Shown: positions 48,926 through 58,060, counted from the stretch's first letter. The stretch is DNA of 64,000 nt from Sporolactobacillus shoreae (GCF_004684935.1 NZ_SRJD01000001.1:124001-188000); one strand, 5' to 3'. The notes: generated from the sequence alone by a model not told the origin. Translations and numbers: made by a program.

Positions 48926-49570
48926 ATGATGAAAATGGCTATTGTGGCTGGTGGCCCGGAAGAATTGATACCTGACCTCCGCACATCTGCCTATTATGAT
49001 TTCAGTTGGATCGGAGCAGACCGGGGAACTTTTGTACTCTTAAAAGCCGGCATCACTCCGGTTCGGGCGTTTGGAGACTTTGACTCTCTCAATGAGAATG
49101 AAAAATCCGTCGTTTTTGACAGTGGTGTGGATCTCAAAGTTTTTCCCCCTGAAAAAGATAAAACAGATCTGGAACTCGCGCTTGACTGGGCGCTCGGCCA
49201 TGCCCCGGAAGAACTCCTTATTTTTGGTGCGACAGGTGGAAGACTTGATCACGGCCTCGCTGCTGTTCAACTGCTGTTAAAAGCCGAGCGCAGCCGTGTC
49301 AAATGCTCGATTATTGACCGCAAGAATCGGGTCACCCTGCTTTCGCCCGGAACATATTATGTAAAGAGGAATCCTGATTACCCCTACCTTTCTTTTCTGG
49401 CCATGTCTGAAAGAGTAGAAGGATTAACGCTGCGGGGGGTTAAGTATCCGCTGGATAACGCTGACCTGCCGGTTGGCTCAAGTTTATGTATCAGCAATGA
49501 GGCAGCAAGTGAAGATATGGTTGTTTCTTTGTCAACAGGATTTCTGCTGATGATGCGCTGCAGCGATTGA
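48926..49570 (+). CDS. thiN: Thiamine pyrophosphokinase
   Basis: 214 residues. The conserved acidic motif GDFDSLNENE, the ATP/Mg region EKDKTDLELALDWAL, and GATGGRLDHGLA are diagnostic. It converts thiamine to TPP. The ATG at 48926 follows GAAGGGGAGG. It directly follows rsgA because rpe is absent, and precedes spoVM as in B. subtilis. Confidence 0.93.
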   Translation: MMKMAIVAGGPEELIPDLRTSAYYDFSWIGADRGTFVLLKAGITPVRAFGDFDSLNENEKSVVFDSGVDLKVFPPEKDKTDLELALDWALGHAPEELLIFGATGGRLDHGLAAVQLLLKAERSRVKCSIIDRKNRVTLLSPGTYYVKRNPDYPYLSFLAMSERVEGLTLRGVKYPLDNADLPVGSSLCISNEAASEDMVVSLSTGFLLMMRCSD

Positions 49571-49587
49571 GCTCAGGATTCCTCAGG

Positions 49588-49616
49588 TCATAGTTTCAAT
49601 GCACGTCACATATAAT
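49588..49616 (+). promoter_or_regulatory. SigE-type promoter of spoVM
   Basis: TCATAGT (49588-49594), 14 nt, CATATAAT (49609-49616). Compared with the mother-cell SigE consensus (KMATATT, spacer 12-14, CATACAMT), 6 of 7 and 7 of 8 positions agree. spoVM is SigE-controlled in B. subtilis. Confidence 0.7.
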
Positions 49617-49669
49617 CTAGAAGCATTCGATTAAAGCTGACGGTACATGAAACAAGGAGGAGCATGGCA

Positions 49670-49750
49670 ATGAAATTCTATACGATTAAGCTGCCAAGAT
49701 TTTTGGGCAGTATTGTGAGAGCCCTCCTCGGTTCTTTTCGGAAGGGATAA
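49670..49750 (+). CDS. spoVM: Spore morphogenesis micropeptide SpoVM
   Basis: 26 codons, easily missed by ORF calling. The peptide starts MKFYTIKLPRFLGS, keeps the Pro9 that B. subtilis SpoVM needs for curvature sensing, and ends in a basic LLGSFRKG tail. It is an amphipathic helix that marks the convex forespore membrane and anchors SpoIVA for coat assembly. The ATG at 49670 is 9 nt after AAGGAGG; ATG 49664 is too close. Location thiN-spoVM-rpmB matches B. subtilis exactly. Confidence 0.95.
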   Translation: MKFYTIKLPRFLGSIVRALLGSFRKG

Positions 49751-49765
49751 GAGGTTCTCAGAATC

Positions 49766-49800
49766 AAAAAAAGCACCCTGTCCGCCAGGATGCTTTTTTT
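49766..49800. terminator. Bidirectional terminator between spoVM and rpmB
   Basis: AAAAAAGCA-C-CCTG with CAGG-A-TGCTTTTTTT (one mismatch). The A-rich left side serves as the U-run for leftward rpmB transcripts. Confidence 0.88.
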
Positions 49801-49833
49801 GCTACAGTCATAAAATGAATGTTTGGAAAAAAT

Positions 49834-50022
49834 TCAGACGCGTTCAACTTTTCCGGCCTTCAGAGCTTTTGTTGAAACATAGACTCTTTTCGGCTTACCA
49901 TCAACTAGAATGCGTACCTTCTGAAGATTTGCTTTGAAAGTTCGTTTCGATTTATTTTCAGCAAAAGAACGATTCTGGCCGAACTTTGTTGTTTTGCCTG
50001 TCACGAAGCAGTGACGTCCCAT
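49834..50022 (-). CDS. rpmB: 50S ribosomal protein L28
   Basis: 62 residues. [16 protein letters not shown] at the start and [20 protein letters not shown] in the middle are L28-typical, as is the final KAGKVERV. It is the zinc-free form, with a single Cys. Leftward, start at 50022 behind GGGGGTAATT, between spoVM and yloU as in B. subtilis. Confidence 0.96.
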   Translation of the reverse strand: MGRHCFVTGKTTKFGQNRSFAENKSKRTFKANLQKVRILVDGKPKRVYVSTKALKAGKVERV

Positions 50023-50066
50023 TTTTAATTACCCCCTGCCCTGTACATTAATAAAGCAATATTTTT

Positions 50067-50095
50067 ATATTAACATGTCGGAAGCTAGCATGCAA
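50067..50095 (-). promoter_or_regulatory. Candidate promoter of rpmB
   Basis: Read leftward: TTGCAT (50095-50090), 17 nt, TAATAT (50072-50067), 44 nt before the rpmB ATG. Confidence 0.5.
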
Positions 50096-50136
50096 CAGCA
50101 GATGATGCGGATCCAACTGAAGTATGGCTGGTCTGC

Positions 50137-50165
50137 TTTCAAAATAGTGTACGCTAGTGTAAAAT
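50137..50165 (+). promoter_or_regulatory. Candidate promoter of the yloU operon
   Basis: TTTCAA (50137-50142), 17 nt, TAAAAT (50160-50165). Two direct TAGTGT copies (50145-50150, 50155-50160) lie in the spacer. Weak -35. Confidence 0.35.
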
Positions 50166-50278
50166 AACGTTAACAGATACACATAAAAAACGTGAACGGG
50201 AACGCTTTTTGTCTATTGCCAATTTCAGTGTGCCGTGTTCAAATGGAAAATGATGTTCTTTCAAGGAGGAAAAATGAT

Positions 50279-50677
50279 ATGTCAATCTCCATCACTAATA
50301 CTTACGGACAAGTGGACATTTCCACAGATGTCATTGCCAAAATCGTAGGCGGTGCGGCACTTGACTGCTACGGCATCGTCGGAATGGCTTCGAAGAATCA
50401 GCTTAAGGACGGATTTACCGAATTACTGAAAAAAGAAAACTTCAGCCGGGGTATCATTGTTTCTTTTGATGATGATCAGGATCTGTTGATTGATATGTAT
50501 ATTATTGTCAGTTACGGAACCCGTATTTCTGAAGTGGCGATCAATGTGCAGAATAAGGTCAAAGAGACACTGAATAATACGCTTGGAATCGAAGCAGCTG
50601 CAATTAATATATTTGTTCAGGGAGTCCGGCTGACTTCAGAAGAAGAGTTATCTGACGATGAAGAGATAAGTGATTGA
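50279..50677 (+). CDS. yloU: Asp23/Gls24 family protein YloU
   Basis: A 132-residue Asp23/DUF322 domain: TYGQVDISTDVIAKIVGGAALDCYGIVGM, DMYIIVSYGTRISEVA and FVQGVRLT. Family members are linked to envelope stress and the fatty-acid kinase pathway. ATG at 50279, 9 nt after AAGGAGG; the longer ORF from 50192 lacks an SD. fakA (yloV), its usual downstream partner, is absent and sdaAB follows directly. Confidence 0.93.
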   Translation: MSISITNTYGQVDISTDVIAKIVGGAALDCYGIVGMASKNQLKDGFTELLKKENFSRGIIVSFDDDQDLLIDMYIIVSYGTRISEVAINVQNKVKETLNNTLGIEAAAINIFVQGVRLTSEEELSDDEEISD

Positions 50678-50695
50678 TCAGGAGATGAATCCTTC

Positions 50696-51358
50696 ATGAG
50701 ATACCGCAGTGTTTTTGATATAATCGGACCTGTAATGATCGGACCTTCAAGTTCCCATACGGCGGGGGCCGCCCGGATCGGACGCATGGCACGGAAACTC
50801 TTTGGTTCAACACCTGAGCGTGCTGATATTACTCTTTACGGATCCTTCGCGGAAACTTACAGGGGGCATGGCACGGATGTCGCTCTTGTAGCCGGCCTGC
50901 TGGACTTTGAGACGGACGATTCAAGACTTTCCGAAGCTCTTTCGATAGCTGCAAAAAAGGGGATAAAGGTTACTTTTACAACAGACAAAGAGACACAGAC
51001 GGAGCATCCGAATACTGCGCGTCTGCGTCTCGCGGGCAGAGGGAACGCCCTTGAATTGGTGGGAGTCTCTATTGGTGGAGGAAAAATCGAGATCACGGAA
51101 GTCGACGGCTTTTCAATATCTCTAACCGGGAGCAATCCTGCGCTTCTTGTGCTTCATCGCGATAAATATGGGGCGGTTGCAGAGGTTGCCGGTTTGATTG
51201 CAAAATATGAAATGAACATTTCTCATATGGAGGTCTCCCGGCATGAGAGGGGGCATCTGGCCATGATGGTCATTCAGACTGACGAGGAGATCAATGATGG
51301 TCTTGCCGCAGAGATTTCAGGTTTGACGAATATGCTGAATGTGGCTGTCTTATCCTGA
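50696..51358 (+). CDS. sdaAB: L-serine dehydratase, beta subunit
   Basis: 220 residues. The beta-domain start YRSVFDIIGPVMIGPSSSHTAGAARIG is diagnostic, and a C-terminal ACT domain (from about residue 150: LVLHRDKYGAVAEVAGLIAKYEMNI) may sense L-serine. With SdaAA it forms the [4Fe-4S] enzyme that converts serine to pyruvate and ammonia. The ATG at 50696 follows AGGAGATG. sdaAA follows after 30 nt. Confidence 0.95.
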   Translation: MRYRSVFDIIGPVMIGPSSSHTAGAARIGRMARKLFGSTPERADITLYGSFAETYRGHGTDVALVAGLLDFETDDSRLSEALSIAAKKGIKVTFTTDKETQTEHPNTARLRLAGRGNALELVGVSIGGGKIEITEVDGFSISLTGSNPALLVLHRDKYGAVAEVAGLIAKYEMNISHMEVSRHERGHLAMMVIQTDEEINDGLAAEISGLTNMLNVAVLS

Positions 51359-51388
51359 ATCCAGTGGAAACGAAAGGATCGTGCATTC

Positions 51389-52297
51389 ATGTTCAGAACA
51401 ATAAAAGAGCTGGTGGATCAGGCGCAGTCATCCTGTTTATCCATTTCAGAGATTATGATTTTGTCAGAAATGGAGACCACTCAAAAAAGCAGGGCTGATA
51501 TTTTTTCAAAAATGGAAAAAAATCTTGAAGTGATGGAGAAGGCTGTTGAGAGGGGCATTCATGAAGAGGTTCGCTCTCATTCAGGCCTGACGGGCGGAGA
51601 TGCCCGGCTTCTTCAAAATTATCTTGAGACCGGAAACTCATTGTCGGGGAATGTTCTGCTGGATGCAGTAAGCAAGGCTATGGCAACTAACGAGGTAAAC
51701 GCGGCAATGGGGACGATCTGCGCCACACCTACGGCGGGTTCCGCCGGAGTGGTTCCTGGTACACTTTTTGGGCTCCGTGGACGGCTGAATCCAACCCGTG
51801 ATGAGATGGTACGATTCTTATTTACTGCGGGGGCTTTCGGATTTGTTGTTGCGAATAATGCGTCGATCGCAGGAGCCGCCGGCGGCTGTCAGGCGGAGGT
51901 GGGTTCTGCCACTGGCATGGCCGCTGCAGCCGCTGTTGAGTTGGCGGGCGGTTCACCTGAACAATCCGCCGATGCGATGGCTATCGCACTGGGTAATATG
52001 CTTGGGTTGATTTGCGACCCTGTTGCAGGTCTGGTTGAAGTTCCCTGTGTCAAGAGGAACGCGATCGGTGCTTCAACCGCAGTAGTCGCAGCAGATATGG
52101 CATTGGCGGGCATAAAAAGTAAGATCCCGTGTGACGAGGTCATCGACGCAATGTATAAAGTTGGGAGAATGATGCCCGCGGCGTTCAGGGAAACAGCACT
52201 TGGAGGGCTGGCAGACACAAAAACAGGAAGAGCGCTTAAACAGCGTATTTTTGGTCAAAGCAAAAATACGGACGGATCGGCGCTGACAGAAAAATGA
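51389..52297 (+). CDS. sdaAA: L-serine dehydratase, alpha subunit
   Basis: 302 residues. Conserved Cys that bind the oxygen-sensitive [4Fe-4S] cluster are visible in TICATPTAGSAGVVPG, AGGCQAEVGSATGM and LICDPVAGLVEVPC. It is the catalytic partner of SdaAB. The ATG at 51389 follows GAAAGGATC. It overlaps recG by 4 nt, as in B. subtilis. Confidence 0.95.
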   Translation: MFRTIKELVDQAQSSCLSISEIMILSEMETTQKSRADIFSKMEKNLEVMEKAVERGIHEEVRSHSGLTGGDARLLQNYLETGNSLSGNVLLDAVSKAMATNEVNAAMGTICATPTAGSAGVVPGTLFGLRGRLNPTRDEMVRFLFTAGAFGFVVANNASIAGAAGGCQAEVGSATGMAAAAAVELAGGSPEQSADAMAIALGNMLGLICDPVAGLVEVPCVKRNAIGASTAVVAADMALAGIKSKIPCDEVIDAMYKVGRMMPAAFRETALGGLADTKTGRALKQRIFGQSKNTDGSALTEK

Positions 52298-54342
52298 ATG
52301 CTTCGAACAGGATTCCGCAAATCAGTGAATTAAAAGGGGTTGGCCCTTCAGCTGTTGACGTGCTGAAGCAGCTTGGCGTTGAATCCATCGAGGATCTTTT
52401 TAGCTATTTTCCATATCGATATGACAATTATGAGATTCAGGACCTCGAAAACGCCGGAGACAGCGATCATTTGACTGTGCGAGGCAAGATTCAGAGTGAG
52501 CCAGTGCTATCTTTCTATGCTAAAAGAAGGTCCAGACTTTCTGTCAGAGTTCTTTCTGGACGCAACCTGGTCACAGTCATTGCTTTTAACAGACCCTATC
52601 TGAAGAAGAAGCTGAACCTTGGCGACGAGGTGACAGTTACCGGAAAATGGGAAAGGGCCCGTGCCGAAATCACCGCAACTGAATTTCACATTGGAGCCCC
52701 GGACTTTTCCGAACAGATTGCCCCGGTTTATCCTGTTAAAGACGGCATGACGGTCAGGCGAATGCGATCTATCGTCAGGCAGGTTTTTAATCAGTTTCAA
52801 GACTCTATTGTGGAAACACTTCCCCCGACGCTTATAGAAGAATATCGCCTTATGGGCCGAAAGGAAGCAATTCGTGAAATACACTTTCCTACCGGAAGAG
52901 ATGCCCTGAAACAAGCGAGAAGGCGTCTTGTCTATGAAGAATTCCTGATTTATGAACTTAAGATGCAATGCTACAAACAGGTAAAACGAAAATCAGGCGG
53001 GGGTACCCGGATCAATATCCAGACGGACTCTATTCGGTCATTTATTCGTACGCTCCCGTTTCCCTTAACGCGGGCTCAAGAGCGAGTTGTCAAAGAAATA
53101 CTTGCCGATCTGGGATCGCCTTTTGCAATGAATCGTCTGCTCCAGGGGGATGTGGGTTCCGGGAAAACGATTGTTGCCGCCATTGCGCTTTATGCGGCTG
53201 TTACGGCAGGTTTCCAGGGAGCACTAATGGCACCGACTGAAATTCTTGCCGAGCAACACGCGGATAGTCTGCAGAAACTTTTCGAACCGTTTTCTGTTTC
53301 TGTTGCTCTTCTTACCGGAAATGTACGGGGCAAAGAAAGGCGTCCGCTGCTTGAAGAGTTAAAGAAGGGCCATATAGACATCCTTGTTGGGACACATGCA
53401 TTGATTCAGGACGACGTCCTTTTCAAACAGCTTGGACTTGTTGTCACTGATGAACAGCACCGTTTCGGAGTCGGACAGAGACGGCTTCTTCGCGTGAAAG
53501 GAAAGGATCCTGATGTTCTTTATATGACAGCTACCCCCATTCCCCGGACTCTGGCAATCACCGTGTTTGGTGATATGGATGTATCGACGATCGACGAATT
53601 GCCGGGAGGACGAAAAACGATCAGGACTTATTGGGTTCGCCATGAGATGATGGGACGGGTCATCCGTTTCATGGAGAAGGAACTCCGGCAAGGCAGACAA
53701 GCCTATGTGGTCTGCCCCTTGATTGAAGAGTCGGAGCAGCTGGATGTCCAAAATGCGCTCGACATGCATGCAGAACTCACACGCTCGCTCCCGGATTACA
53801 GGATCGGACTGATGCACGGAAAGCTGACCAATGATGAAAAAAGCGAGGTTATGAACGGATTTAAAGAACAAAAGATTCATGTCCTTGTGTCAACGACAGT
53901 CGTCGAGGTAGGTGTGAATGTTCCTAATGCGACACTGATGATTATCAATGATGCCGACCGCTTCGGCCTCTCCCAGCTTCACCAGTTGCGCGGGCGTGTC
54001 GGACGGGGCAACGATCAGTCCTACTGTATTTTGGTAGCCGACGCAAGATCGGAAACGAGCAGAGAAAGGATGAAGCTGATGACAGAAACGACGGACGGAT
54101 TCAGACTCTCTTCCTTTGACTTGCAACTTCGTGGCCCCGGAGACTTTTTCGGAAAAAAGCAGAGCGGAGTTCCTGCCTTTAAGCTTGCGGATATGATTCA
54201 TGACTACAGGACTCTGGCTGCGGCGAGAGATGATGCCTCAAGGCTCGTGCTGAATCCACATTTCTGGAAGGATGAGTCTTTTGCCCAGCTTCGCCGTCCG
54301 TTAATTGATTCGGGTATACTTGAGCATACATTTCTTGACTAA
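52294..54342 (+). CDS. recG: ATP-dependent DNA helicase RecG
   Basis: 682 residues: an N-terminal wedge/OB domain (ELKGVGPSAVDVLKQLGV, LTVRGKIQSEP), helicase motifs I (LLQGDVGSGKTIVAA), Ia (MAPTEILAEQH), II (VTDEQHRFG), III (YMTATPIPRTL) and VI (QLRGRVGRG), and the TRG motif region near the end. It remodels stalled forks and Holliday junctions. ATG start within the sdaAA stop. Confidence 0.97.
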   Translation: MNASNRIPQISELKGVGPSAVDVLKQLGVESIEDLFSYFPYRYDNYEIQDLENAGDSDHLTVRGKIQSEPVLSFYAKRRSRLSVRVLSGRNLVTVIAFNRPYLKKKLNLGDEVTVTGKWERARAEITATEFHIGAPDFSEQIAPVYPVKDGMTVRRMRSIVRQVFNQFQDSIVETLPPTLIEEYRLMGRKEAIREIHFPTGRDALKQARRRLVYEEFLIYELKMQCYKQVKRKSGGGTRINIQTDSIRSFIRTLPFPLTRAQERVVKEILADLGSPFAMNRLLQGDVGSGKTIVAAIALYAAVTAGFQGALMAPTEILAEQHADSLQKLFEPFSVSVALLTGNVRGKERRPLLEELKKGHIDILVGTHALIQDDVLFKQLGLVVTDEQHRFGVGQRRLLRVKGKDPDVLYMTATPIPRTLAITVFGDMDVSTIDELPGGRKTIRTYWVRHEMMGRVIRFMEKELRQGRQAYVVCPLIEESEQLDVQNALDMHAELTRSLPDYRIGLMHGKLTNDEKSEVMNGFKEQKIHVLVSTTVVEVGVNVPNATLMIINDADRFGLSQLHQLRGRVGRGNDQSYCILVADARSETSRERMKLMTETTDGFRLSSFDLQLRGPGDFFGKKQSGVPAFKLADMIHDYRTLAAARDDASRLVLNPHFWKDESFAQLRRPLIDSGILEHTFLD

Positions 54343-54347
54343 ATGAA

Positions 54348-54390
54348 ACCACCAATTGATGAAATTCGTATTTCATATGGCGTGGTGTTT
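54348..54390 (+). terminator. Probable terminator after recG
   Basis: Nested stems: ACCAC 54348-54352 with GTGGT 54382-54386, and ATGAAAT 54359-54365 with ATTTCAT 54370-54376 around TCGT, followed by GTTTT. Confidence 0.5.
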
Positions 54391-54443
54391 TGAAATCGCC
54401 TCGGTACGACGCTTCTGAAAGGCTACACTCGATAATAGGGTTA

Positions 54444-54474
54444 TGGTATACTTACTATTATTACCTAGTCTTAA
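54444..54474 (+). promoter_or_regulatory. fapR promoter with FapR operator
   Basis: Extended -10: TGG plus TATACT (54447-54452). The FapR site TTATTACCTAGTCTTAA (54458-54474) follows 5 nt later and differs from the Bacillus consensus TTAGTACCTAGTCTTAA at one base. It lies over the likely transcription start, so FapR should repress its own operon until malonyl-CoA accumulates. Confidence 0.88.
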
Positions 54475-54493
54475 AGATGGCGGTGTCCGTGCG

Positions 54494-55069
54494 ATGAGAA
54501 AAAGTAAGCAGGAACGGCAGGAAACGCTGAAACAGACGATATCGGAAAATCCTTTTATTACTGATGATGAATTGGCGGGCCAATTTTCGGTCAGTGTACA
54601 GACAATCAGGCTGGACAGGCTTGAACTGTCGATTCCTGAATTAAGGGAAAGAATCAAATACGTGGCAAAAAGGCAGTTTGATGACGTCAAAGCGCTCCAT
54701 GAAGATGAAGTTATTGGCGATATAGTGGATCTTCAGCTTGACTCATCGGCCATATCCATTCTTGAGATCGATCAGAATCATGTGTTTTCAAGAACGGGAA
54801 TTGCGCGCGGCCATCATCTTTTTGCGCAGGCCAATTCGCTTGCGGTCGCCGTGATTAATGATGATTTGGCGCTGACATCCAAGGCTTCCATTCATTTTAT
54901 ACGTCCCGTAAAAGCGGGGGAACGGGTGGTAGCCAAGGCAAAAGTTGTTCAGAAGGAAAGAGTGCGAACAATCGTTGAAGTCAACAGTTACGCCGGACAA
55001 GATCATGTATTTAAAGGAACTTTCACTATGTTCCGGTCCCATAACGGGAAAGAAGGACAGCAGTATTGA
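54494..55069 (+). CDS. fapR: Fatty-acid and phospholipid synthesis repressor FapR
   Basis: 191 residues. An N-terminal helix-turn-helix ([30 protein letters not shown]) joins a hot-dog fold that binds malonyl-CoA ([24 protein letters not shown]). The ATG at 54494 gives the RKSKQERQE-type N-terminus known from B. subtilis. Its SD is weak (GGCGGTG) and the operator lies just upstream. The next gene is fabD; plsX, normally in between, is missing. Confidence 0.95.
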   Translation: MRKSKQERQETLKQTISENPFITDDELAGQFSVSVQTIRLDRLELSIPELRERIKYVAKRQFDDVKALHEDEVIGDIVDLQLDSSAISILEIDQNHVFSRTGIARGHHLFAQANSLAVAVINDDLALTSKASIHFIRPVKAGERVVAKAKVVQKERVRTIVEVNSYAGQDHVFKGTFTMFRSHNGKEGQQY

Positions 55070-55152
55070 ACAATGCAGCGTGTCCAAAATCATAGTATAT
55101 TGAATTTTAATCATTTCAACAAAGCCGGTTTATTCATTGAGGAGGTTTTTTG

Positions 55153-56100
55153 ATGGGCAAGACAGCATTTGTTTTTCCGGGACAGGGGTCTCAGAGCGTC
55201 GGAATGGGCGGCGATATAATTAAAGCCTATCCTGAAGCGCGTGAAATGGTGGAAAAGGCAGATCAACGTCTTGGTTTCTCACTGAGTGATTTGATTCTGA
55301 ACGGCCCCGAGGAAAAACTCCAATTGACAGAAAACACTCAACCTGCCCTTTTGGCTATCAGCGCCGTTTTTTTCAGACTGCTGTCGAAAAAAGGGATCAA
55401 AGCAGATTTTTTTGCGGGCCACAGCCTTGGGGAATACAGTGCGCTTTACGCGGCGGGCGTCCTCAAATTTGAAGATGCTGTGTTCGCTGTTCGCAAAAGA
55501 GGACTGCTGATGGAAGCGGCAGTTCCTGCAGGTCAGGGAACGATGGCTGCGGTACTTGGTGTTGATCCGAACCCGCTGAAGGATATCTGTGAAAAAGTAA
55601 CGGCAACGGGAGCTTCCGTTCAACTGGCAAATCTGAACTGCCCTGGACAAATTGTTATCTCCGGTACAGTGAAGGGTGTCGCCGATGCTTCAAAACTGGC
55701 CGAAGAAGCCGGAGCCAGACGGGTAGTTCCTCTCGCCGTAAGCGGCCCGTTCCATTCTTCATTAATGAAACCTGCTGCCGAACAATTGAAAAATGTTCTG
55801 GACAATCTGCCGGTGCAAAATGCCGAGGTTCCTGTTATAGCGAACAGCACAGCTGAGGTGGAAGAGACTGCTGGTGAAATACGTAGTCATTTGATTGAAC
55901 AGCTCTATTCGCCGGTACGATGGGTTGAATCAATTGAAACACTGGGCCAACTGGGCGTGGATACGTACGTTGAAGTGGGGCCAGGCAGAGTATTATCGGG
56001 CCTGATTAAAAAAATTCAGCGCGGAGCAACGATAGTGCAGGTCAATAATCTTGAGACACTGAACACTGTGGCTGAAAAGCTTAAGGAGCGTGCTGTTTAA
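55153..56100 (+). CDS. fabD: Malonyl-CoA:ACP transacylase
   Basis: 315 residues. [14 protein letters not shown] at the N-terminus, the active-site Ser in [16 protein letters not shown] (about residue 93), and the catalytic His in GPFHSSLM are present. It loads malonyl groups onto ACP. The ATG at 55153 follows GAGGAGG. fabG begins 1 nt after the stop. Confidence 0.97.
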   Translation: MGKTAFVFPGQGSQSVGMGGDIIKAYPEAREMVEKADQRLGFSLSDLILNGPEEKLQLTENTQPALLAISAVFFRLLSKKGIKADFFAGHSLGEYSALYAAGVLKFEDAVFAVRKRGLLMEAAVPAGQGTMAAVLGVDPNPLKDICEKVTATGASVQLANLNCPGQIVISGTVKGVADASKLAEEAGARRVVPLAVSGPFHSSLMKPAAEQLKNVLDNLPVQNAEVPVIANSTAEVEETAGEIRSHLIEQLYSPVRWVESIETLGQLGVDTYVEVGPGRVLSGLIKKIQRGATIVQVNNLETLNTVAEKLKERAV

Positions 56101-56101
56101 C

Positions 56102-56848
56102 ATGTTGCTTAAAGACAAGGTGGCGTTGGTAACAGGAGCGTCCAGAGGGATAGGCAGAGCGATTGCTCTGGAACTTGCACGGGAGGGTGCCTCCGTTGTT
56201 GTCAATTTTGCAGGCAGCAAAGATAAAGCGGAGGAGACTGCTTCAGAAATCAGAGAAATGGGTACAGAGGCATTTGTTTTTCAATGTGATGTTTCAAACG
56301 AAGAAGATGTTCAATCCATGATTAAAGCATCTATAGAGAAATTTGGGCATCTTGATATTGTAGTTAATAATGCAGGCATTACTAGGGACGGCCTGCTGAT
56401 GAGGCTTAAGGAGGAAGACTGGGACGCCGTCCTAAATACTAATTTGAAAGGCGTCTTTCTCGTAACGAAGACAGTACTCCGTCCAATGATGAGGCAGAAA
56501 CACGGAAAGATTGTCAATGTTGCTTCAGTGGTTGGCATTCTTGGAAATCCCGGACAGGCCAATTATGTCGCTGCCAAAGCGGGTGTCATTGGGCTGACGA
56601 AGACAACTGCCAGAGAAGTCGCGTCCAGAGGTATCACAGTTAATGCTGTGGCGCCAGGATTTATTACAACTGAGATGACGGATAAGCTTTCGGAACAGGT
56701 TAAGGAACAGATGAAATCGGAAATTCCGCTTCAGCGATTGGGATCTCCTGAAGATGTGGCTAAGGTCGTCAGGTTCCTTGCATCGGACGACAGCAATTAT
56801 ATGACGGGTCAGACATTAAGTATTGACGGCGGTATGGCGATGCAATAA
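56102..56848 (+). CDS. fabG: 3-oxoacyl-ACP reductase FabG
   Basis: A 248-residue SDR enzyme. Cofactor loop [28 protein letters not shown], and the catalytic Ser-Tyr-Lys ([20 protein letters not shown]) are visible. It reduces beta-ketoacyl-ACP with NADPH. The ATG at 56102 is chosen over GTG 56090, which would sit on the SD AAGGAG. Confidence 0.96.
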   Translation: MLLKDKVALVTGASRGIGRAIALELAREGASVVVNFAGSKDKAEETASEIREMGTEAFVFQCDVSNEEDVQSMIKASIEKFGHLDIVVNNAGITRDGLLMRLKEEDWDAVLNTNLKGVFLVTKTVLRPMMRQKHGKIVNVASVVGILGNPGQANYVAAKAGVIGLTKTTAREVASRGITVNAVAPGFITTEMTDKLSEQVKEQMKSEIPLQRLGSPEDVAKVVRFLASDDSNYMTGQTLSIDGGMAMQ

Positions 56849-56875
56849 AATAGTTGAGGTATGTTCGAAATTTTT

Positions 56876-56904
56876 TTGACTCAGGTCGTTTTTCCTGTTA
56901 TTTT
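56876..56904 (+). promoter_or_regulatory. Internal promoter for acpP
   Basis: TTGACT (56876-56881), 17 nt, TATTTT (56899-56904) with TG at 56896-56897 giving an extended -10. It lies in the fabG-acpP gap and would give extra transcript for this highly needed protein. Confidence 0.6.
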
Positions 56905-56935
56905 ATTGTATGTGCCCTTGAGGGGAGGTGAAGAC

Positions 56936-57178
56936 ATGGCGGAATCAGATGTACTTGAACGTGTGAAAAAGATTGTTGTCGACAGACTGGGTGTTGATGA
57001 GGCGGATGTAAAACCTGAAGCTTCTTTCAAAGATGACCTGGATGCCGATTCTCTAGATATTGTCGAGCTTGTCATGGAACTTGAAGATGAATTTAATCTG
57101 GAAATTTCAGATGAAGATGCTGAAAAAATTCAGACCGTTGGCGATGTCATTACTTACATAGAGAACCATAAATCGTGA
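56936..57178 (+). CDS. acpP: Acyl carrier protein
   Basis: 80 residues, acidic. The 4'-phosphopantetheine attachment Ser lies in [18 protein letters not shown]. It carries growing acyl chains in fatty-acid synthesis. The ATG at 56936 follows GGGGAGGTG; the ORF back to 56861 is not coding. A terminator follows. Confidence 0.97.
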   Translation: MAESDVLERVKKIVVDRLGVDEADVKPEASFKDDLDADSLDIVELVMELEDEFNLEISDEDAEKIQTVGDVITYIENHKS

Positions 57179-57193
57179 CATGCTAACTATTAA

Positions 57194-57238
57194 ACCCCGT
57201 TTTTGTAAAATAATTTTATAATGACGGGCTTTTTTTTT
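57194..57238 (+). terminator. Terminator after acpP
   Basis: CCCGT (57196-57200) with ACGGG (57224-57228) and an inner TAAAAT/ATTTTA stem, then eight T's. Confidence 0.85.
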
Positions 57239-57295
57239 ATCAGATCATGAGAATGACCGAATGGTCGGTTTTGGCGCATGTGGAGGTGACAGGTC

Positions 57296-58024
57296 ATGCC
57301 GGATTTAAAAAAACCGGAAGATCGCGATAAAGAAACGGCTGACAAGATTCATCGGTTTCTGAAAGATTTTTCGTTTGAATTTAACAATGAATCCCTGTTA
57401 TATCAGGCTTTTACACATTCATCCTATGTGAATGAGCATCGACGCGGGTCACAGGAAGATTATGAACGCTTGGAATTTCTCGGCGACGCCGTTCTGGAAC
57501 TGATGGTCTCACAGTTTTTGTTCAAGAATTTTTCGAATCTGTCTGAAGGGGACATGACAAAGCTGCGTGCGGCTATTGTTTGCGAAACTGGACTGGTCAT
57601 GTTTGCAACATCCCTTTCTTTCGATGAAAAGATTTTTCTGGGACGCGGCGAAGAGGCTACGGGCGGCCGAAAAAGGCCGGGACTCCTGTGCGATGTGTTT
57701 GAAGCGTTTATCGGTGCACTCTACTTAGATCAAGGACTTGGGGATGTCAGCCGTTTCCTGGAACGGGTCGTCTATCCGAAAATTAAAGACGGTACTTTTT
57801 CCCATGTGATGGATTTTAAAAGCCAATTGCAGGAAACGGTTCAAAGGAAAAATCTGGGTGAGATTGATTACAGTGTGGTCATGGAAAAAGGACCGGCGCA
57901 TCAGCGGGAGTTTTTATCCAAAGTTCTTCTGAATGGTCAGGTGATCGGCACTGGAAGGGGCACATCGAAAAAAGACTCTGAACAAAGCGCTGCGCGCGAG
58001 GCGCTGAAGTCAATCGCCGGGTAA
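57296..58024 (+). CDS. rnc: Ribonuclease III
   Basis: 242 residues. The RNase III signature [19 protein letters not shown] and the second acidic site [16 protein letters not shown] (Asp and Glu of the catalytic metal site) precede a C-terminal dsRNA-binding domain (from about residue 165: [20 protein letters not shown]). It processes rRNA and cuts double-stranded RNA. The ATG at 57296 lies 8 nt after GGAGGTG. The stop codon sits inside a perfect 16-bp hairpin. Confidence 0.97.
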   Translation: MPDLKKPEDRDKETADKIHRFLKDFSFEFNNESLLYQAFTHSSYVNEHRRGSQEDYERLEFLGDAVLELMVSQFLFKNFSNLSEGDMTKLRAAIVCETGLVMFATSLSFDEKIFLGRGEEATGGRKRPGLLCDVFEAFIGALYLDQGLGDVSRFLERVVYPKIKDGTFSHVMDFKSQLQETVQRKNLGEIDYSVVMEKGPAHQREFLSKVLLNGQVIGTGRGTSKKDSEQSAAREALKSIAG

Positions 58025-58060
58025 CAAAAACAGCCGAGAGTTCACGGCTGTTTTTGTTAC
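58021..58060 (+). terminator. Perfect 16-bp hairpin on the rnc stop codon
   Basis: GTAACAAAAACAGCCG (58021-58036) is the exact reverse complement of CGGCTGTTTTTGTTAC (58045-58060), with an 8-nt loop. The rnc TAA (58022-58024) is in the left arm. The T-rich right arm suits a terminator. Confidence 0.75.
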
